The notes beneath the pieces were generated by a model, which was not told where the DNA came from, made no database searches, and saw only the letters and a program-made list of their open reading frames with translations. The position numbers were made by a program, and so were the translations under genes. Positions 61,634 to 64,000 of a stretch of 64,000 nucleotides of DNA are shown here, one piece after another (within the stretch, counting starts at the first letter, position 1; each line of letters opens with the position of its first letter). Source of the DNA: Symbiodinium kawagutii (Eukaryota; Sar; Dinophyceae; Suessiales; Symbiodiniaceae); assembly GCA_009767595.1 (NCBI GenBank), contig VSDK01015324.1, positions 145,192 to 209,191 of the forward strand. Reading direction: 5' to 3'.

Positions 61634-62726
61634 TCAAACCAAGATTTCCATCATGTGTCCCAAGCCAGATTCCAAGACACCCGGAGCGAATCCTTCTTCC
61701 ACCGGCAGGAGCTTAGCCTTCAGGGAGCCACCGGGAGGAAGCAAAACTTCGTGGATGAAAATGACTTTGAGGACGGGCAGCTCCGCAAACCTCTCCAAGA
61801 CACCCAGCCGCAGGGAACTGGAACTGGTCCGATGCACAGCCGAATCTCTTGGAATCAAAGGGTGTGGTTTTTTACCCGCCATGACACTTTGTGACACACT
61901 TCGGCAAGTTCGTCAGGATTTCATGAGGCCAGATTTTGCAAGCTCCCACCCATTTGAAAGAGGAAAAGCAAGGAGATCATCATCGAATCATCAATGATAC
62001 CAATACCTATCACAAACCAACCAGAGCAAATACACCCGGGGGCGGGGGATTTCACATTGACCAAGTCAGCACGCCGCCGTTTTGGAGCTTTGCAGTGTAT
62101 CTCCAGCCCAAAAAAATAAAAGAAAAAACCAAGGCTTCCTGCTGTGACACAAACATGGTCTGTTGTTGGTGATCTTGGGTTGGGATGCTATTTGGGATGC
62201 TAAAATTTCAATCCTTCTTGTCACTTGTTCATGCCTTGGTGGTCCAGCCCATTCTTGTGCTACCAAATGGGGGGGTTGAACCCCAAAACCTTGGGAGGCA
62301 GAAAGATTCATGTGCATTTCAAGCATTTCAGACAGGTGATCATGGCATACCCCTTTTTCGTAGTGAAAAAGACCCTCCAAATGCATCAACACATTATGCC
62401 TTACGAGAATTTTTCTGACCTCTTTGGTCCGCGGGTGGGGCAATGGTAGGATGCCAAATCATGTCAAAAGCACTCTCAGAACTTCCAAAAGTAGAGGAGG
62501 TTTCCCTCAACTTCAACAAACTTCTGGGTGAAAAGGAAGAGATAGATATGGACAGGTGCACGTTCCCAGGTTTTATATACTTGTAGTTTAGCATAAGCAC
62601 AGATGATAACCTGAAGTAAAAGATGGTGATGGTGTTGGGGTGTTCGAGCACCATTTCCATGCAACCATTGAGGGCTTCAAGCATGCAGTCCAACAATTGA
62701 TCCTGCTGCACATTCATTTTTTCCAT
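61634..62726 (-). CDS. reverse-strand gene, unknown product (partial model)
   Basis: First exon 62726-62611: ATG, 'MNVQQDQLLDCMLEALNG', 'CMEMVLEHPNTITIFYF', donor CAG|GTTATC. Second exon 62523 to about 62419: acceptor TCACCCAG, joins in phase (Arg) and reads 'SLLKLRETSSTFGSSESAFD', 'MIWHPTIAPPADQR'. Intron 87 nt. Further open frames on the same strand: 62066-62443 ('MHLEGLFHYEKGVCHDHLSE') and 61634-61897 ('GVLERFAELPVLKVIFIHEV'), which are likely later exons but unlinked. The plus strand is also open over the last two. No family recognised. Confidence 0.45.
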
Positions 62727-62779
62727 TTCATTCGACTAATCCATACTAATCCTCCTTTTCGCAAAAATTCCCTCCCGCC
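62727..62779. promoter_or_regulatory. 53-bp intergenic spacer of a head-to-head pair
   Basis: The spacer between ATG codons on opposite strands is pyrimidine- and T-rich (TTTTTTCCATTTCATT, CCTTTTCGC). Dinoflagellate promoters often lack TATA and use TTTT-like motifs; a shared bidirectional promoter is an inference. Confidence 0.35.
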
Positions 62780-63634
62780 ATGCCCCGCCTGATGCCGGTG
62801 CTACTGGCATTTTTTGGTGTGATATTGCATGCACCTGTTTCCACGCGGGTTCGTCCACAGCCTTCACCCTTCGGTTCCTCGTGCGACTGTTGTCCCTTGC
62901 TGCCCACGAAAAGAGTCGCTGTTTGGCTGGTCAGACCTGTTGGTACCTCCCGATGTTTCATGATTCTTCCCTATGAATTTGACTAACTTTTCTTTATGAA
63001 TTCACCATTTTGATTTGAGTGGGGCACCATAGGGGTTGAAACCACCAACAAGTTGTATGAACCACCTTGTTTTTTGGACATGGTGGTTTGGGAGATAGCA
63101 GATCAAGCTTGGAGACCTTGTAGGTGATTGTACACCACCAACTTGACACCATGATGGGAAGACCACCTGTCACCACCAAGGGAAAGCCGGCTTTCGGAAG
63201 CGCGCAGCTCGGTGAATCTGAACATCAGCGAACCTCGGACGCTAACTGCGCCTGCGCTACCGAGTGACGGGTTGACGGGGACCGCGCCACACTTGTCATG
63301 TCATAGCAGCCATGCACAAGTGATTTTATGGTTAACTATTGCAACTAGAACATGCTAGAACATGCAGCATCATAGGCCATGACTTTTTGTTGCTATGGTA
63401 AATGCCGAAAGGACCTGAAGTGAAGTCAAACTTGCATTGGCCGCTAAAGTCCACTGCTCTTTTGCAGACCGCTCTGCCCAGCACCATGGACCACAGAGCC
63501 AGGTGTCGGTGCCGCCCGAAACATACCTAGAGCACGAATTTTCCGCTTGCCCGGATACTTGTTGGTCTGGTCAATCGTTTCCAAGGAAAGCTTCTCAGCT
63601 GCCGATCTTTTGGCACTGTTGTTGTTGCTCCTTC
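62780..63634 (+). CDS. secreted Cys-rich protein, 5' exons, unknown
   Basis: Exon at 62780: 'MPRLMPVLLAFFGVILHAPV' is a clear signal peptide, then 'PSPFGSSCDCCPLLP'. A coding stretch at about 63180-63270 (two frames open; 'GKPAFGSAQLGESEHQRTSD' or 'SSVNLNISEPRTLTAPALP'). Exon 63468-63634: acceptor CTTTTGCAG, 'VSVPPETYLEHEFSACPD', 'TCWSGQSFPRKASQLP', 'IFWHCCCCSF', donor consensus GTAAGT at 63635. The gene continues beyond the window. Confidence 0.5.
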
Positions 63635-64000
63635 GTAAGTTATTGCTATTCTATTGCTTGTATAGGTTGAGTTATTGAATTGACTGTATCACAATAAACT
63701 GTAACTAGGTTTTTGAGCATTGGCAACTTTATATACATGCACGTTTCTATGAGTTCACCAGGGGTATAGGATACCTGACCCACAATCACGGGCATATTTT
63801 TTGACAGATACATTAGGTATATTATATTGTATGTAGGCGCACTAAAGTGAAACACTCAAGTAAGAAAGATGAACACATCTTTGGTAGGTACCCATGCACC
63901 AATGGGGTGATGTAGGGTGTAACCAGGCGCATGAGATTTACAACACATGCGCCAACTGATGCTCCATCACGGTAGCTAATAGTGGTTGGTACTCCCATTT

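Overview
The window reads as nuclear DNA of a dinoflagellate, most likely a suessialean (Symbiodiniaceae or relative). The signs are small exons scattered in long AT-richer introns, frequent GC-AG as well as GT-AG introns, secreted proteins whose N-terminus runs signal peptide then 'SSLLQ', many families of short terminal-inverted-repeat elements inside introns, long microsatellites, and a protein architecture (solute-binding domain, cysteine-rich repeats, membrane region, TIR-like domain) that I know from that group. No prokaryotic operons, CRISPR arrays, tRNA or rRNA genes were recognised. One 15-N assembly gap lies at 48238-48252. Most real exons lack an ATG, so they were found by reading frames against splice sites and checking that codon phase matched across each proposed intron.

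Layout. 1-159: end of a GC-rich coding exon. 601-4115 (+): secreted or Golgi-type glycosyltransferase with a DxD motif. 4116-6850: AT-rich intergenic DNA. 6863-9054 (+): a PARP/Gig2-like ADP-ribosyltransferase-type gene. 9757-9988: an exon-like stretch with an apparent frameshift. 10.6-14.9 kb (+): a string of exons of one or more unrecognised genes, with the last exon ending at 14875. 15589-17491 (+): a multi-exon gene of unknown function whose last five exons are phase-consistent; one of its introns is itself a TIR element. 19346-20578 (+): one or two small unrecognised genes, then a compound trinucleotide repeat. 21290-about 57956 (+): one giant gene of at least 25 recognisable exons. 59279-60493 (+): unrecognised exons, including one intron that carries a 16-bp duplication of exon sequence. 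61634-62726 (-) and 62780-63634+ (+): a head-to-head pair separated by 53 bp.

The giant gene dominates. Its exons encode, in order: signal peptide, a glycine-betaine-type (OpuAC-like) substrate-binding domain, TNFR/ephrin-receptor-like cysteine repeats, a first membrane helix, a multi-pass membrane region, and a cytoplasmic TIR-like domain with a 'RKWCVGE' core. This looks like a cell-surface receptor that would bind a small solute outside and signal through the TIR-like part inside; that role is inference from domain order.

The most interesting system is the set of short TIR elements. At least six families recur (called 1-6 here). In families 3, 5 and 6 the element's own terminal repeats carry the GT and AG of an intron, and for families 5 and 6 removing the element leaves an in-phase open frame across the joint. 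This is what is expected of introner elements (transposon-made introns), described in dinoflagellates such as Polarella. Family 1 (eleven copies) sits in introns and intergenic DNA without supplying splice sites.
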